Of a stretch of 64,000 bases of DNA, positions 43,106 to 55,160 are shown piece by piece. A model generated the notes under the pieces. It was not told the origin of the DNA. It worked only from the letters and a program-made list of their open reading frames with translations, and searched no databases. Source of the stretch: Thelonectria olida (taxonomy: Eukaryota > Ascomycota > Sordariomycetes > Hypocreales > Nectriaceae); contig JAGPYM010000070.1 of the NCBI GenBank assembly GCA_020736575.1, positions 1-64,000 of the forward strand, written 5' to 3'. Every line of letters begins with the position of its first letter. Positions within the stretch are counted from its first letter, which is position 1. Position numbers and translations under genes: made by a program.

Positions 43106-44619
43106 TCATCCCACGCAAAGAATTATATCATGCCGCTTCATTGTCATTTCAAAGCCGTTAGGCCCATACAGGTCAGTGTCTCCATCGAGCTCCTTCCAAA
43201 ATATTACCAGTGCATTATTCATGCCCTCGAGCGTGGGGAACCTAATCAACGAGTCTGTGAGAATTCTCGACAAACGAGACCTCTGAGACTCGAGAAACAT
43301 GCAGGACCCCGTAACAAGGGACGGCCACATGGAAATTGTCCACGTATGAGCATCTGGGGGCAAGCTTTCAATATGCTGTAGACACAGCTCGATACACGGC
43401 TCGACTTTCGCAATCAGGCCCGTGGTAGGCGATCTAGGGCCGTGAAAAGCCAAATAGAGATATATAAGAAGAGCCTGCTGATAAATGAGCCCGGAGAGCT
43501 GGTAGCTCAAGTCAAAATCGTCATCATCGACTTGCCATGAGGAGATTTCATGTACTAGCTCCAGATATTCATATTCGGGTTCTTTCTTTGACTGCTCCGC
43601 GGCCTGCTCCTCGCCATGCCCGCATTGCTGGGCTAGTCTGTGAATTCGAGGAATTAAGGCGAAAAGTTGATGCGCGCGACCAAACATGAGGCCATAGATG
43701 GGACTTCCTTTGTTGAGCAACGTCAAGGACTGGCTTGTTATTTCGTCTTCGAAACTTCCTTCCAGTAGGTTGAATCCAAAACCAAATCCGAGGTGTGAAA
43801 CGATGGCTTGATACTGGTATTGCTCAATGAAGAACCCCAACATATCCTGGTCGTAAATTCTTTTGTTCTTCTGCATCTCCGAAAGCATCCACTTCAACGC
43901 TCGCAAGTGATGATACAAGGAGCCTCGAGTATTAGCGGTGAGTATCTGCGTGTGTTAGCTGAAAATGCCATAATTGCTACAATGTGGTGAGTCTGGTGAC
44001 AATGACTAACCTCATACTGACACAGCGCTAGAGACGTTGCGACCATGACGATGCGTTCCATGGCCGAGCATGACTTCCATCTAGTGATGGCATGGGTTAG
44101 TCCTCTAAGAGATACCACATAGTGGTCCAAGGAGGCATCGGTCGAGGAGCTGTAGATGTAAGAGAAGTGGCAAGAGGCGATGGCTAAGATGGCATGCTGC
44201 AGGCAATCGAAGCCGGCGGCGATACGGAGGTTGTACGTCAAGTAGGCATTTTCGGGGATGACGCGACTGGCAAGCTGAAGAGAAGTGACATTCGCGAAGT
44301 GTTGGAACAGCATACCATTTGGCTCGTTCCGAAAGAGTGGCGGTAGGACCGTGGGCTGACGAATGATGACTGGAGCCAGGTTTGACTCTGCATCCGAGTC
44401 GGAGACGCCAGACGAGGCCGGTTCTGGGACCGATGCTGAGCCCTGAGCATCCGAGGTTACGGAGGATGGCCAGTGGCATAGGAGATGGTTCCGAATACAG
44501 CCGGCGCAAACGGGTCGAACCTCGTCGCACTTCTTGTGCCGCCGTCGGCAGGTAAAGCAACCCGTCTTGGACCGGGGTGCGAGTGGTCCCGTCTGGTGGC
44601 TGTTCCTCGGAGACGGCAT
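43106..44619 (-). CDS. Zn2Cys6 transcription factor, 482 aa
   Basis: Exons 44619..44011 and 43945..43106 sum to 483 codons in frame; the intron has a GTTAGT donor and CGCAG acceptor. The zinc cluster near residues 21-48 is complete: CFTCRRRHKKC followed by VCAGCIRNHLLC. The remainder resembles the long fungal-specific TF domain (FQHFANVTSLQLAS, then ILAIASCHFSYIYSSS), typical of regulators that end in a helical activation region. It lies between the hydroxy-acid oxidase and the divergent aminotransferase gene, which makes it a candidate local regulator of both. Confidence 0.88.
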
Positions 44620-45194
44620 GTTCTGCAGATGAAAGTCGATATGGGTTCAAAAAGGGCCCAAGCAGGGGGAATGAGTAGGAGCCCGCGCGTGCATAGTCTA
44701 CCTACTGCATGGCAATAGAGGTGCTCAACGCACGACGACTTGACGAGGGAGCAGCAAACATGAGCTGATGTTGATAAGATAAACGCGACAGCGCTAGACA
44801 AGCACGGTCCAGGCACAGGTTGGCAGATAACCGCGGGAGCACCAAGCCACAAGGGGAATATCAAAACGTGGAGATGGGGAATCTGACCACTTATTGCTGA
44901 GAGGGCAATACGGCATGGGCTCATTGAGGCCCACGCGCACCCTTGTCGTTGATGACTCGGAATAAGGAATTACATGGCAATGCGACGTTCCGGATATCAT
45001 TTCGATAAACGAAACCATGCGTGCAAAGTCATATAAAAAGTGCTTACTGTTCCGCATCAAAGGGTTTCTTTCATCATCAGACATCACAGCCCGTTCCTGT
45101 CTACTCAGCTTCACTCAATCCAACTTCAGCTACCTTACCACCAACTTAGCGGTTCCGACTAACTCATCTCGCACACGCACTACCATTCCCAAAA
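44620..45194. promoter_or_regulatory. divergent promoter between regulator and aminotransferase
   Basis: 575 bp shared by two divergent genes. TATAAAAA at 45032-45039 lies about 155 bp before the aminotransferase ATG and is followed by a pyrimidine-rich leader. Confidence 0.55.
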
Positions 45195-46729
45195 ATGGCC
45201 ACCAAGACTGGAGAGCAGCTGTCTGAGAAGACTCTTGAGCTTCTCAAGATGGAGGAGGATTATGCTGTCGGCGCATTTGGTTCGCTCCCTGGCTTCATGG
45301 TGTCGGGCAAAGGATCGACTCTTGTGGTGAGTACTTCGACGTATTTGGCCATTGGCTAGAGCAAATCCTAATTGTTACCAACTAGGACGTCGACGGCAAA
45401 GAGCTTGTCGACTTCATTTGTATGTTCAGCGCGACCAACCTGGGCCACTGTCATCCTACTCTTGTTAAGGCTGTCACCGACTCTGTGCAAACGAGTAAGA
45501 CATTTGATCCCCTCTCCCACCAAGTGTCCCGTCTAACATTATATAGTCACCCTTGCCAACATGTCAACTCACTCTGCCGAATGGCCTAAGGTCGCAAAGG
45601 AGCTCTGCACGCGAGCTGGGTACGACAAGGTCACTCCAATGTGCACCGGGGCCGAAGCTGCCGATACTGCCTGTAAGATTGCTCGAAAATGGGGCATTAC
45701 CTACAAAGGAATCAACCCTGAGGATGTTCTTGTTCTTGGGACCTCTGAGAATTACCACGGTCTAACGGCTGGTGTCTGGCCCATTATGGAACCTCTTGAC
45801 CAGCATGGTAAGAACTGCCCCCTTTCATGGGTTCTTGTCAACCTTATGTCTAACGATCTACAGAATACGGTGTGTTCAGCAAGAATGTGACAAACATCAA
45901 CCCCAGCACCGGAAAGGTGCTTCGATATCTCCACGTTGAAGACTTTGAAGCTGTTCTAAGTGAGCACCATGGTCGTGTCGCAGCGGTCATCATGGAATGT
46001 TTCCATGGCATGGCTCCGTGAGTTGCAATTCTGGACATCGGTGTCGCAATATACTAATGGCATCCTAGTACTTTCGAAGAAGAACTGGAGTTTGCCACTG
46101 GAGTTCGAAAGGTCTGCAAAAAATACAATGTTCTCTTCATCTCCGATGAGGTCCGCCAGGGAGCTGGAAAGACTGGCAAGTTCCTCAGCTGCGAATGGAT
46201 GGGCCCCGAGAACAAGCCTGATATTGTGACTATGGGAAAGTCCATCAGTGGAGGGGCCTACCCAGCCTCGTTCGTCCTTGGAAGCAATGAGATCATGAAC
46301 CTCGTCAAGCCTTATCAGTCGGCCAGCACCTTTGCTATGGCTCCTCAGGCCAATGCGGCCGTCCTCGCCACGTTTCAAGCTTATGACGATGAGAACTTGA
46401 TTGAGCGCGCTCTCCACATTCAGACCAAGTGGAAGGAGACCACGTCCACTTGGAAACACCCGTTCGTCAAATACATCACTTCCCGAGGCGGAGACATGAA
46501 CATCGTCGTCGACGAGAGCTTCAAGGGTGTCACCGCGCGCCGTATTGCCCGGCTTGCTTACCAGAAGGGTGCGTTGATGTACTCTCAGCCTGGCCGTGTC
46601 AGACTCGGAGTTGCCCTTACGATCACAGACGAGGAACTTGAGAAGGGCATGAGCATCTTGAAGGAGGCTCTTGATGAGATCCAGTCGTATGCGGCCATTC
46701 CTGGATCAAGCCACAAGGCTGAACAATAG
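45195..46729 (+). CDS. class III PLP aminotransferase, ornithine-aminotransferase-like, 438 aa
   Basis: Exons 45195-45326, 45386-45494, 45547-45807, 45864-46017 and 46069-46729 sum to 439 codons in frame. Class III landmarks are FICMFSATNLGHCHP, the substrate/PLP stretch TGAEAADTACKIARKW, FISDEVRQGAGKTGK, and the PLP-lysine motif DIVTMGKSISGGAYP. The nearest well-known family is ornithine aminotransferase, but the HGSTFGGNP-type motif following the Lys is replaced by SASTFAMAPQANA and the DEVQTG motif is DEVRQG. It is therefore probably a diverged paralogue with a different amine donor. It would move an amino group from an omega-amine to a 2-oxo acid, in line with the adjacent hydroxy-acid oxidase that makes 2-oxo acids. 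Confidence 0.88.
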
Positions 46730-47111
46730 GGTACCATGTTCGTGTAAGATAGATTAGAGATGGATCAATTGCAATACATGCATTTTGCTTCCATTCACCC
46801 TTGGTACTATTTAGTATGTGAAAGCGCAGGTATTCAGATTGACTAAAGCCGCAAGTGAATCTTGTTATGATGGGGGATCGATTACTGGGCTATCTTTGCA
46901 AGACCTTATGATGCTGCCTCCAACTTCGAATACGCAGATGCCTAGATACTGGACACTTTCCATGGGATTGAGGGAGGAAAAGATGCGAGCCCCTATTGTG
47001 GGCTGCGCTGACCAATCAAATATCTCCCGTTTGGGATAAGTATGCTCGCGATCATCTTCGGCTAGATAACCACTGACATCATCTCGATTGAGATGAGCAC
47101 ATCACATTGAA
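46730..47111. other. intergenic, no gene seen
   Basis: About 380 bp between two same-strand genes. No clear motif. Confidence 0.35.
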
Positions 47112-49188
47112 ATGGACGCAGGCCCCTCCCGTAAACGCTTGCGACGCGGCACGCGAAGTTGCTATCAATGTATGTATTATCAGTTGCCATCCCATCCGAA
47201 GCTAACTCACAGCAACAGGTAGAAAGCGCAAGGTCAAGTGCCAGCTCACTGACGAGAACGTCGAGACGTGCGCAGAATGCGTAAAAAGCGGGACGCAGTG
47301 CACTCTACAGCCGCCTGACACGACACTGGGCAGAGGAGCTTCTCCCGTTAATGTTGATAAGCAAGAACATGAATCGAGGCTAGAGCGCATTGAAACTCTC
47401 TTGAAAAAGCTGGTTGAAGCCCAAGCAACCCAGCCGGTTGAAGGCTCATTGAAGTCAATGCCCACAGCCCCCGTTTCGCCTTGGGGGGACCATGTAAGCT
47501 CTATCAATCAGATTCAGTCGAAAGAGGCGCACTTACTCAGGCAATATCAGTTGCTTCCTTCGAAATCCAATGCAACTCCTCCTCTCGTCGATGACCATGA
47601 GTTTGCCACTGTTCAACCGCTGGATACGCAAGATCCCAAGCAGTCGCTTGTGTCCCTTCTTCCGTCTGCGCAAGATGCAGTTACCATAGTCGCAAACACT
47701 ACTGCTTGGCTTTGGGCGGCAGAAAGTCCTCCTGGGAGCGTTCTGAATCCAAACGATACGGTCCGACTCCTCGAAATTGCCGCCATCTCGAGGGGCAGTG
47801 CAATGGACATTGCTAAATCGCTGCTATTGTTTGCACTCTACATGCAACAACTCCCACCAAACTTTAACACGCAATTTCTGGAATCTCAAAGTGTTGACAA
47901 AGCCATTGAAGTAATCGTTGAGCGAGTCAAGTTATTCATCCTATCCCACGACGACGAAGCTTGCTCGTTGGATGGACTGGAATGCTTGACTCTACTAAGC
48001 CTGCTTGAACTTAACGACGGTTCGATTCGAAAGGCGTGGATGACCACCAGGAGAGTTCTCGATATCGCCAGATTGAAGGGGCTTCATAATAGCTTCTCCA
48101 TCTCCGCACGCAACTCGACTTGTAGCGACATGGGTCTTCGCCGACGCCTCTGGCTCTCGACTGTCTGTAGCGATTGCTACTGCAGTCTTCTCCTCGGCCT
48201 TGAACCTGGGCTTGGCATTGCACCATTCGGTCCCGATGACACGATCTGGAACGATCCGCTTGCTGACGAACATGCGAACGTTCAGCGCCGTCTTAGTTTA
48301 ATTGTGGCGCGCATTGCACAAAGAAACGCTGTTGGGCTTCATCAAGACCACCAAGTTCTCCGGGAGATAGATGAAGCTCTGAACAGATTACAAGGCTCAG
48401 TTTCACCTTCTTGGTGGAGAGTCCCATCGTTTCGTCAGGATCGGCCTCTCGAATCAGCCAGGGAGCCTAACCGCCTCATATGCCAGCTATGGTTTTTCCA
48501 AGCGCAGATATTTGCGCATATGCCGCTTGCCTTTGGGACCACTACAAATGACTCGTTCAGCAGCCTCGAAACCTGTATGGAGGCATCCAGGGTTACACTT
48601 CAGCGATATCTTGGGTTGCAGCACGCCAAAGACCACCTATCGCGTTGCAGAACCGTCGATCAGTCGGCGTTTGTAGCTGCGGTAGTCCTTGTCCTTGCCA
48701 AAGCACAGCTTCAATGTCACAAGCAACACTCGACAACTTCTAGATACGATTCGGACCGAGCTCTGCTTGAGCAAGTCATTGACTCATTCGAATCTGTCGG
48801 GAAAATGTGCCGGAGAGAACACGTAGCAAGGCAGAGCTATGAGATTCTCTCGACCATGCTAGACATTGCTGCTACCGGCTCGAATGTCTTGCTCACATCA
48901 AACAGTTCCTCTGATCCCGACACTCCCGTGGAACCAGGAACGCTCTTCGGTCCTGAGGTCACTGTTGAAAGTGTTTTAGACGCGGCCAAATCTGGATTGG
49001 AAGAGATCATTGCGTCTTCAATCTTGCCAATGCTTGACGCGCAAAGTCCAGCCTCGGACGTAATTAACCTGTTGTTTGCGACCAGGCGATCCGGGTCTGG
49101 TGTGCCAAAACACAACCAAGACCAATTCCCACCCGGGCACACAGAGCTTACTTTTGATGATTTGATCGATCCGAAGATTCTGCAATAA
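47112..49188 (+). CDS. Zn2Cys6 transcription factor, 675 aa
   Basis: Exons 47112-47169 and 47219-49188 sum to 676 codons in frame. The intron splits the zinc cluster: SCYQ joins CRKRKVKC, then CAECVKSGTQC supplies the remaining ligands. A short coiled-coil-like segment follows (ESRLERIETLLKKLVEAQ), the usual dimerisation element. The fungal-specific regulatory domain includes GSIRKAWMTTRRVLDIARLK and RRRLWLSTVCSDCYCSLLLG. It lies between the aminotransferase and the NAD(P)-binding gene, a second regulator within this small group of metabolic genes. Confidence 0.9.
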
Positions 49189-49335
49189 AATCTGCACCAT
49201 GATCGTGGTTTTGTCATGGTCACTTTGCACCGTTCAGGCACAACTGTGCTCCTTGATTGGGCCGCCTGCTTGAGGGGAGAGAATCAAGTTTGCATTTAGT
49301 ATTATACAGGCCTCATTCGGGTCCATCATCCATAT

Positions 49336-50169
49336 CTACTGGAACTCGGGTCTACGCTTTTGCGATTCCAATAACTCCCTCCCCTTTCTCACGATACGTG
49401 AATTCTCAATGAGGAAGTCCTCCCCTTCCCCGTCAATGGCAAGATACGTCATGAACACACCCAACTCCTCATTCCGGATGGACCAATTCTCACCTAACAC
49501 CGCCCCGATCCCCGTAAACATGCCCATCACACCACCAGCCATCAGCTTCTTAGGCACAACCCCACCTGGTTTTACAATAAAAGTCTGCCATACGGTGGCA
49601 TGATTGTCTGCAAACTCGAGAGCTCTAGTCTCCAGCAAACCCTGGGACAATGTTAGCCTTGGAAACCCACGATGGATTGGTCCATACCTTGATCTTGCGC
49701 GGTTTTTCCAGAAACCACAATTTCTCTTCCTGGTTCTGACGCACAAATTTGCCACTTAGATGAATGCATCTAAAGCGGGGTCTGCTGGGTTGTGTTTCCA
49801 ACGCCCTGGCCATACTTTCCAGGAAAGCAACGGGATATTCCAGGTCGGCCGAGAGGCTCCCAGTGTATGATCCCATAGCCCTGCGGTCACGTAATTAGTA
49901 CATAGCACCTAGGTTTAGCTAGAAAGTCTTTGTTTGCGTCAGCCTTACCAAATCATACCAACCGCGTCTGCGTGTGCTTGCAATACATCTTCTGGCCATT
50001 TCGCGAAGTCTTTCACCAAGACACACTCAAGCTTCGGGTGGTCAGATACCTCAGCAGGCAGATCCCGACGCACAAATGCGACGACACTCGAAATCCTTGG
50101 ATGAGCGAGGCTTTGAATGAGGGCTTCGCCTCCAATCATTCCGCTTGCGCCGACGATGAGGACTTTCAT
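49336..50169 (-). CDS. NAD(P)-binding NmrA/epimerase-like protein, 239 aa
   Basis: Exons 50169..49949, 49880..49688 and 49641..49336 sum to 240 codons in frame. The N-terminus is a classic Rossmann start (MKVLIVGASGMIGGEALIQS), then SSVVAFVRRDLP. Later blocks are AMGSYTGSLSADLEYPVAFL and VWQTFIVKPGGVVPKKL. It is shorter than extended SDRs and lacks a YxxxK motif that I can place, so a regulatory NAD(P) sensor or an atypical reductase are both possible. It is convergent with the regulator at 47112. Confidence 0.8.
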
Positions 50170-51070
50170 GTTGATGAATTGACAGGGAGACGGTTGTGGG
50201 TAGTGGCAACTGCTGGGTGAGTCGAATTGTCTCATGTGAATGAAGATGGAAAATCCAACGCATGTATATATAGTTAAATACGATTTGAGCACTCTGTGCG
50301 GAGTTTGAACTTGTCTATCGGAGTTTGAGGAGGCCTATCGCTGTCGGCCGAGTCGGCCGAGAAGGTGGTAAGATCAGCCAGAATAAGCCAGAATAAGCCA
50401 TAGTGTCCGTGTACCTACCTGATGTGACTGCTGCCAATTACTCCAAAACTATGTATGTGATTCCTTGTAGTGTTCAGCTGCTGAAATTGGAGCTGGCTCT
50501 AGAATTACACCTCGGCCAGGATTACCCGGGCCTCAGCGGCAGCCGGGCTCAAGTTGAAGCACCTTAGCTACCGTAGCAGAACCTGGTGGGGGTGGGAACA
50601 GCTTGGAATGGTGGCCTGTGGTCCCGGGTTTCGGAAACTCGTCTTATGCCCATTCCATACAAAAGCATACATATCACAGCCATCCAAAGCATGTGAAATA
50701 GTTAGCGACACAAAAAGGGTGGGCTCGAATGCCGAAGACAAGGTTCTCGAGGTGGAATGTGTAGAGCGAGACTGCTACCGTCTGTTCTACGCTGCACATC
50801 TTTCCTAGATGACGCCGAGGGAGGTTGGAAGGGGCAATGTCAGTGAGGCAAGTCTAAGGAATGGAGACACGTTTGAAGGTCTCCTTATTTGAAAGGGAGG
50901 CAATCCAAGTTATCATTGTATGCATACCTAGGCAATGTGGTCCTAGGCAAGGGATTTATGATTATCAACTTGAATGACATTATTGATACAGGCAGCTACC
51001 AATTACAATTATTGTTTTCAGTCGGCGAGGAAGTAGCCGGAGCTGATCAGCTTGTCAGAGCGGCAGAGCC
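50170..51070. promoter_or_regulatory. promoter region with tandem CGGCCG-containing repeats
   Basis: About 900 bp without a gene. Upstream of the NAD(P)-binding gene lie a TATA-like tatatata at about 50264-50270 and, at 50344-50400, two sets of direct repeats described separately. Confidence 0.5.
50344..50400. repeat. tandem promoter repeats: TCGGCCGAG x2 and AGCCAGAATA x2
   Basis: TCGGCCGAG occurs twice head to tail (50344-50361), so two CGGCCG palindromes lie nine bases apart. Fourteen bases further, AGCCAGAATA is repeated (50376-50395) and begins a third time (AGCCA). CGG/CCG pairs are the typical target of Zn2Cys6 dimers, and two such regulators are encoded within 6 kb. Confidence 0.7.
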
Positions 51071-52736
51071 TTAGGAGTTGGCCACAATGAAGTCAAGAAT
51101 GCTGAGGTTGGGTCCGACCCAGTGCTTTCGAGCGTGGAATAGCCACAAGCCAACAGTGACGACGAGCACAAACACCATGACAGGTCCACAGTAGTTCATG
51201 TTCGCCCCAGTGACAGGGAGCGTGGAAGGGAAGGGGAGGAAGACAATAATGTACAGAGTGTAAACGAGGGCAAAAGCGTTGATGTAAACGCCGTAACGAC
51301 CGAGGTTCCACTCGCCCAACTTGACAGGGTTGGGCGCAAAACGGGCGTAGAGGATGCTGCCAATGGCGATCGCGTAGCTGATGTACAGGGCAAGGGATGA
51401 TAGAGCCGTGATGGCACCGAAAGCGACGTAACTGGAGCTGCCAATGTTGAGGAGGCAAAGGGCGCAGACGAGGAAGACTGTGAGAATGATGGATCGAATG
51501 GGGACGCGGTGCTTGGGGCTAACATAGGCAAAGTAGGCGGGCATGCCACCGTCTCGGGACCAAGCCCAAGTCAGACGAGAGACGGAAGCGATGTTGGCCA
51601 AGTTGACGCTGAACGAAATGACAAAGAGACCGGTTATCATGGCAGTAGTGGCCTTGGTAGAGCCTGTAACCTCGAGGAGAATGGCCATAATAGGGCTGGA
51701 AGACGCCAAGGCATCGTCAACCGAGCCCATGGCGGCGAGAATGACGTTAACCATGATGAATCCGAGGCAACCATTCATGAAGATGGACCAGAACATTGCA
51801 CGGGGGACGGCTGACTTGGCCTTGCGGGTCTCCTCGCTCATGTGAATCGCACTGTCAAAACCTGATGGATATTAGTGAAGGACTGAAGACAAGTGTGCAT
51901 GCTTGGGCCTACCGGTGAAACTCCAAACACAAGTGAGCATGCCCAAGTTCCAAGCAATGAAGCTGTCGTCCCAACCCGAAGAAGTGTTGGTCTGCAGCCA
52001 GAAGCTTGAGTCATGACGGGTTCCCATAACACCGAGAACGACGGCAAAGATGACAAATAGGGCGACGTGCAACACACCAGCGACCAGCTCAATCCAGGGA
52101 ATCAGCTCGAAGGCGTAGGTGTTGAGCAGGCCCTGGAACACGCACATGGCAATGACGAGGACCGACGTATGCCAGCCACCAGCGACATAGTCAGGGTGGT
52201 TGAGGGCAATCATGGACTCGAGCAAGATGATTGTGACATTGGCAATACCAGCCAGCAGCGAGATGTATCCAAACCAAGTTGACCAGCCCTGAACATAGGT
52301 AGCAAACCGTCTCACGGATGGGGGAGCAAGGTGGTAGGTCCAGTGGTACTGAGCGCCGGCGACTGGTTGGATGGAGGCCATTTCACCCAGCGATGCAGCC
52401 TGGGAGATGGCGCCAACGAAGACGATGATGAAGCTGAAGACGAAGGTTTGAGGCCCGCCATTGTATAGGGCAAAGTACATGTTTCTGATTGCTCGCTGTC
52501 AGTTTGTTGGGTCCTCGGCTCAAATGAAGAGCCATCATGGGCAATACGAACGTGCACATTCCCTCCCATAATGCCATGTAGGTCAGCGAAAAGGCAAACA
52601 ACTGAGAGAAAGAGAAGACTCTTCGAGTTCGAGTCTGGTTGTACACGGAGTTTTCCGAGTCTGGGTTGACGGTCGCATCGACACTAATCGGGCCCTTGCC
52701 CCCATCGTGCATCTCGATGCTCTCTTGCTGAGACAT
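51071..52736 (-). CDS. APC-family amino-acid permease, 515 aa
   Basis: Exons 52736..52552, 52484..51913 and 51861..51071 sum to 516 codons in frame. Twelve hydrophobic segments are visible. The first helix has the fungal APC pattern FSFSQLFAFSLTYMALWEGM, the intron junction gives MCTNMYFALYNGGPQT, and ASLGEMASIQPVAGAQYHW is the consensus amphipathic loop of the family. SFTGFDSAIHMSEETRKA (across intron 2) is a further hallmark. It would import amino acids, GABA or polyamines across the plasma membrane. Its position next to an aminotransferase and a hydroxy-acid oxidase fits nutrient uptake. Confidence 0.93.
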
Positions 52737-53846
52737 GATGCAGGAGCCAGTTCATGCAGTTGCAATTGATTAAACTCTAAGATGGACCTCAAAGATGGGC
52801 CACCGAGGAACAGGGAGGAAATCGACGCGGGGAGGGAGAAGAAAAGAAAGTATGTCTTGTAAGAAAACTTGCTCGTCGTATGTAAAACGTGCTACAAAGC
52901 TCGGGACGGCAGTGCATGCACGGCGGGGGGCGACCTTAAGAGAGCCCGTGGCCACGATTTCGATGGGCCCCAAGTTTGGCCGCTAAGCAAGAGGCAAGGA
53001 TTGCGTAGGAAGGCCCTCTGCATGAAGAGGTTGCATTTGAGGGCCAAGAAACATTCGCTGTCGACCAATACTGAATTGCGGTGCCGTTGGGCTGGGTGGC
53101 TGAGAGCAGGGAGGCCTGATTGGTAATTAGCCCAAGCTGAGATGGCCCGCCATTGCCGCCATTCTGGAGTCCGTTGGAGGGGCGTTGGAAGGGGCAAGGA
53201 GCAAAGAGGAGGAGCTGAGATATTCGAGACTTGCGTTGGCGTGAATGTCTTGTCTCGGAAAGGTTTGGGTTGCAACGACGATGTGACCGAAATCAGCACA
53301 CTCAACAAGGGAGACGGGAACAAGGGTCTTGTGGGTTGAAAAATTGTCGTGAGACTAAAAACTCGACTCACGAATTCCGCCTTCTGAATCAATGGAGGGA
53401 TGGGGCTTATTGCCGAGCCGGAGCCGGCGGGTCTCTACCTGACTGACCCCTGGATCCCTGACAGATTCCTAGGCGGCTCCTCGACGCCTCAACGGGCCCG
53501 TCCGTAGCGTATTGTCCGTGGTCGAAGTCGAATGCCGGCGCCCAAAAGAATTCCGACGTGCAGATGTGGCTTTGCTGGCCGGGTCTTGGTTGGCTCTCAC
53601 GCACAATAACCACGCGGAAATCAGAGACATGGCGTTCAAAAGAGAAATTCTCCTTGGTGGCGTTATTAAGCCAGTGATTCTTTCTCTTCTTCCAACAGCC
53701 CGGTTGGCGGGAGATACTCGATCCAGGTTGGTCTTTTAACTGTCCCACGGCCCCGGGTCACGACTGACAAGCATTAGACTGGGGCTTCTTATGCGTGTTG
53801 ATTGACGATGCTGATTCACTGTTGAAGAGAGGAAACACACGAAAAA
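52737..53846. promoter_or_regulatory. divergent promoter between permease and PTH11-like gene
   Basis: 1.1 kb between two divergent membrane-protein genes. No supported coding sequence. Confidence 0.4.
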
Positions 53847-55160
53847 ATGTCTACCAACTCAGAGGCGGCACCGCCGTTCTATCTCTTCACCGATGACAAC
53901 CACTCGGCCTTGGTCGTGGTAGCATCTCTCGTCTTCCTCATCTATGCGGTCCTCGGCATGCTCACAAAGCTGCTCATTCGACTCAACATTACGTCTTTGA
54001 AGGATTACGACTTCACCTTGTTGGCTGGCCTGTTCTTGTACTTTGTACAGACCGCTTGTATCATCGCTGCTTGCCGCAATGGTCTTGGCCAACACCGCGA
54101 TGCCATCTCAGAGGCTGATTTCTTGCGCTTTAGCAAGGTATGTTCCACTAGTTGTCAAGTCACGGACAAAGCTAACTCTTCACCTCACCAGTTAATCTAC
54201 GCTGCTCGGATTCTTTCCCTCTTCGTCGCCGGCTGCACCAAGATCTCTCTCTGTCTCCTCATCAGGCAGATCGACAACCAAGGTCGACTTAATATGGCAA
54301 ACTTGGCTCTCGGTGGCATTGTTCTCGTCTGGGTTGCAACGGGCTTCTTTGCTACTATTTTCCAATGCCCGCTGCCCTCTCCATGGGTTGCGAATAGCAA
54401 CGACGAGTGCCCGAACTACGGACCCATTTTCCTCTACAATGGCATCATGGACATCTTGACGGACCTCGCCTTGTGTGTTTTGCCCGTCGCCATGATGTGG
54501 CACGTCCAGACCACGCTCCGCAGAAAAATTATCGTCATGTCTCTGTTTGGAACTCGCATTATGTCAGTCTCCGGCCAAAGGCTTTCCTACATCTGCTAAC
54601 TCGCAAATAGCGTCCCTATCGTCACCATCCCGAGCCTTTCCAACGCCAACTACCTATTCCGAGACTACTCTGACCCAACCTGGCTCACCCTCTCGAGCAC
54701 AATCTGGTTCCAAGTCTCCTTGGGGCTTTCCGTTCTTACGGTCTGCATTCCGAGTTTAAAGGGTGTCATCGATAGTCTTCTTGGGTCTACTTCTGTTGCA
54801 GCCATCCAAATGCCGTACGAGCTCAAGGACAGCGGTGGACGATCCGGCCTTCAGCCTACGATGCTGGGCGATTCAAGCTCGTCCAAGCAGGCGTCACGAG
54901 ATGTGAGTCGACCAGGCATGCTCAACAGCAAGGGTAAGTCCCCGGAGAACTCCACCTGGTACCCAGAGCGTGAAGTCAGGGCGAAGCACGGAGGGGGCGG
55001 TAGTCTCAGCGGGAGCGAAAGCGTACGTAAATTGACCGAGGGGGTCATCGTCGTTCGTGACGAGTTTGAGATTTCCTACGATGACAGGAGGGCCTCGACA
55101 TCTCGGGCTGGCTCACGCGAGTCTGCGGATGCTGGGTATCGGAGAGTAGAGCACATCTAG
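53847..55160 (+). CDS. PTH11-like/rhodopsin-domain integral membrane protein, 403 aa
   Basis: Exons 53847-54137, 54192-54562 and 54611-55160 sum to 404 codons in frame. Seven hydrophobic helices carry LKDYDFTLLAGLFLYFVQTA, the ARILSLFVAGCTKISLCLLI helix, NGIMDILTDLALCVLPVAMM and SSTIWFQVSLGLSVLTVCIP. A Ser/Gly-rich cytoplasmic tail of about 130 residues follows. This fungal-specific fold is shared with the gene at 38672, from which it is diverged. It is divergent from the amino-acid permease, so it could sense a nutrient taken up by that carrier (inference only). Confidence 0.85.
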
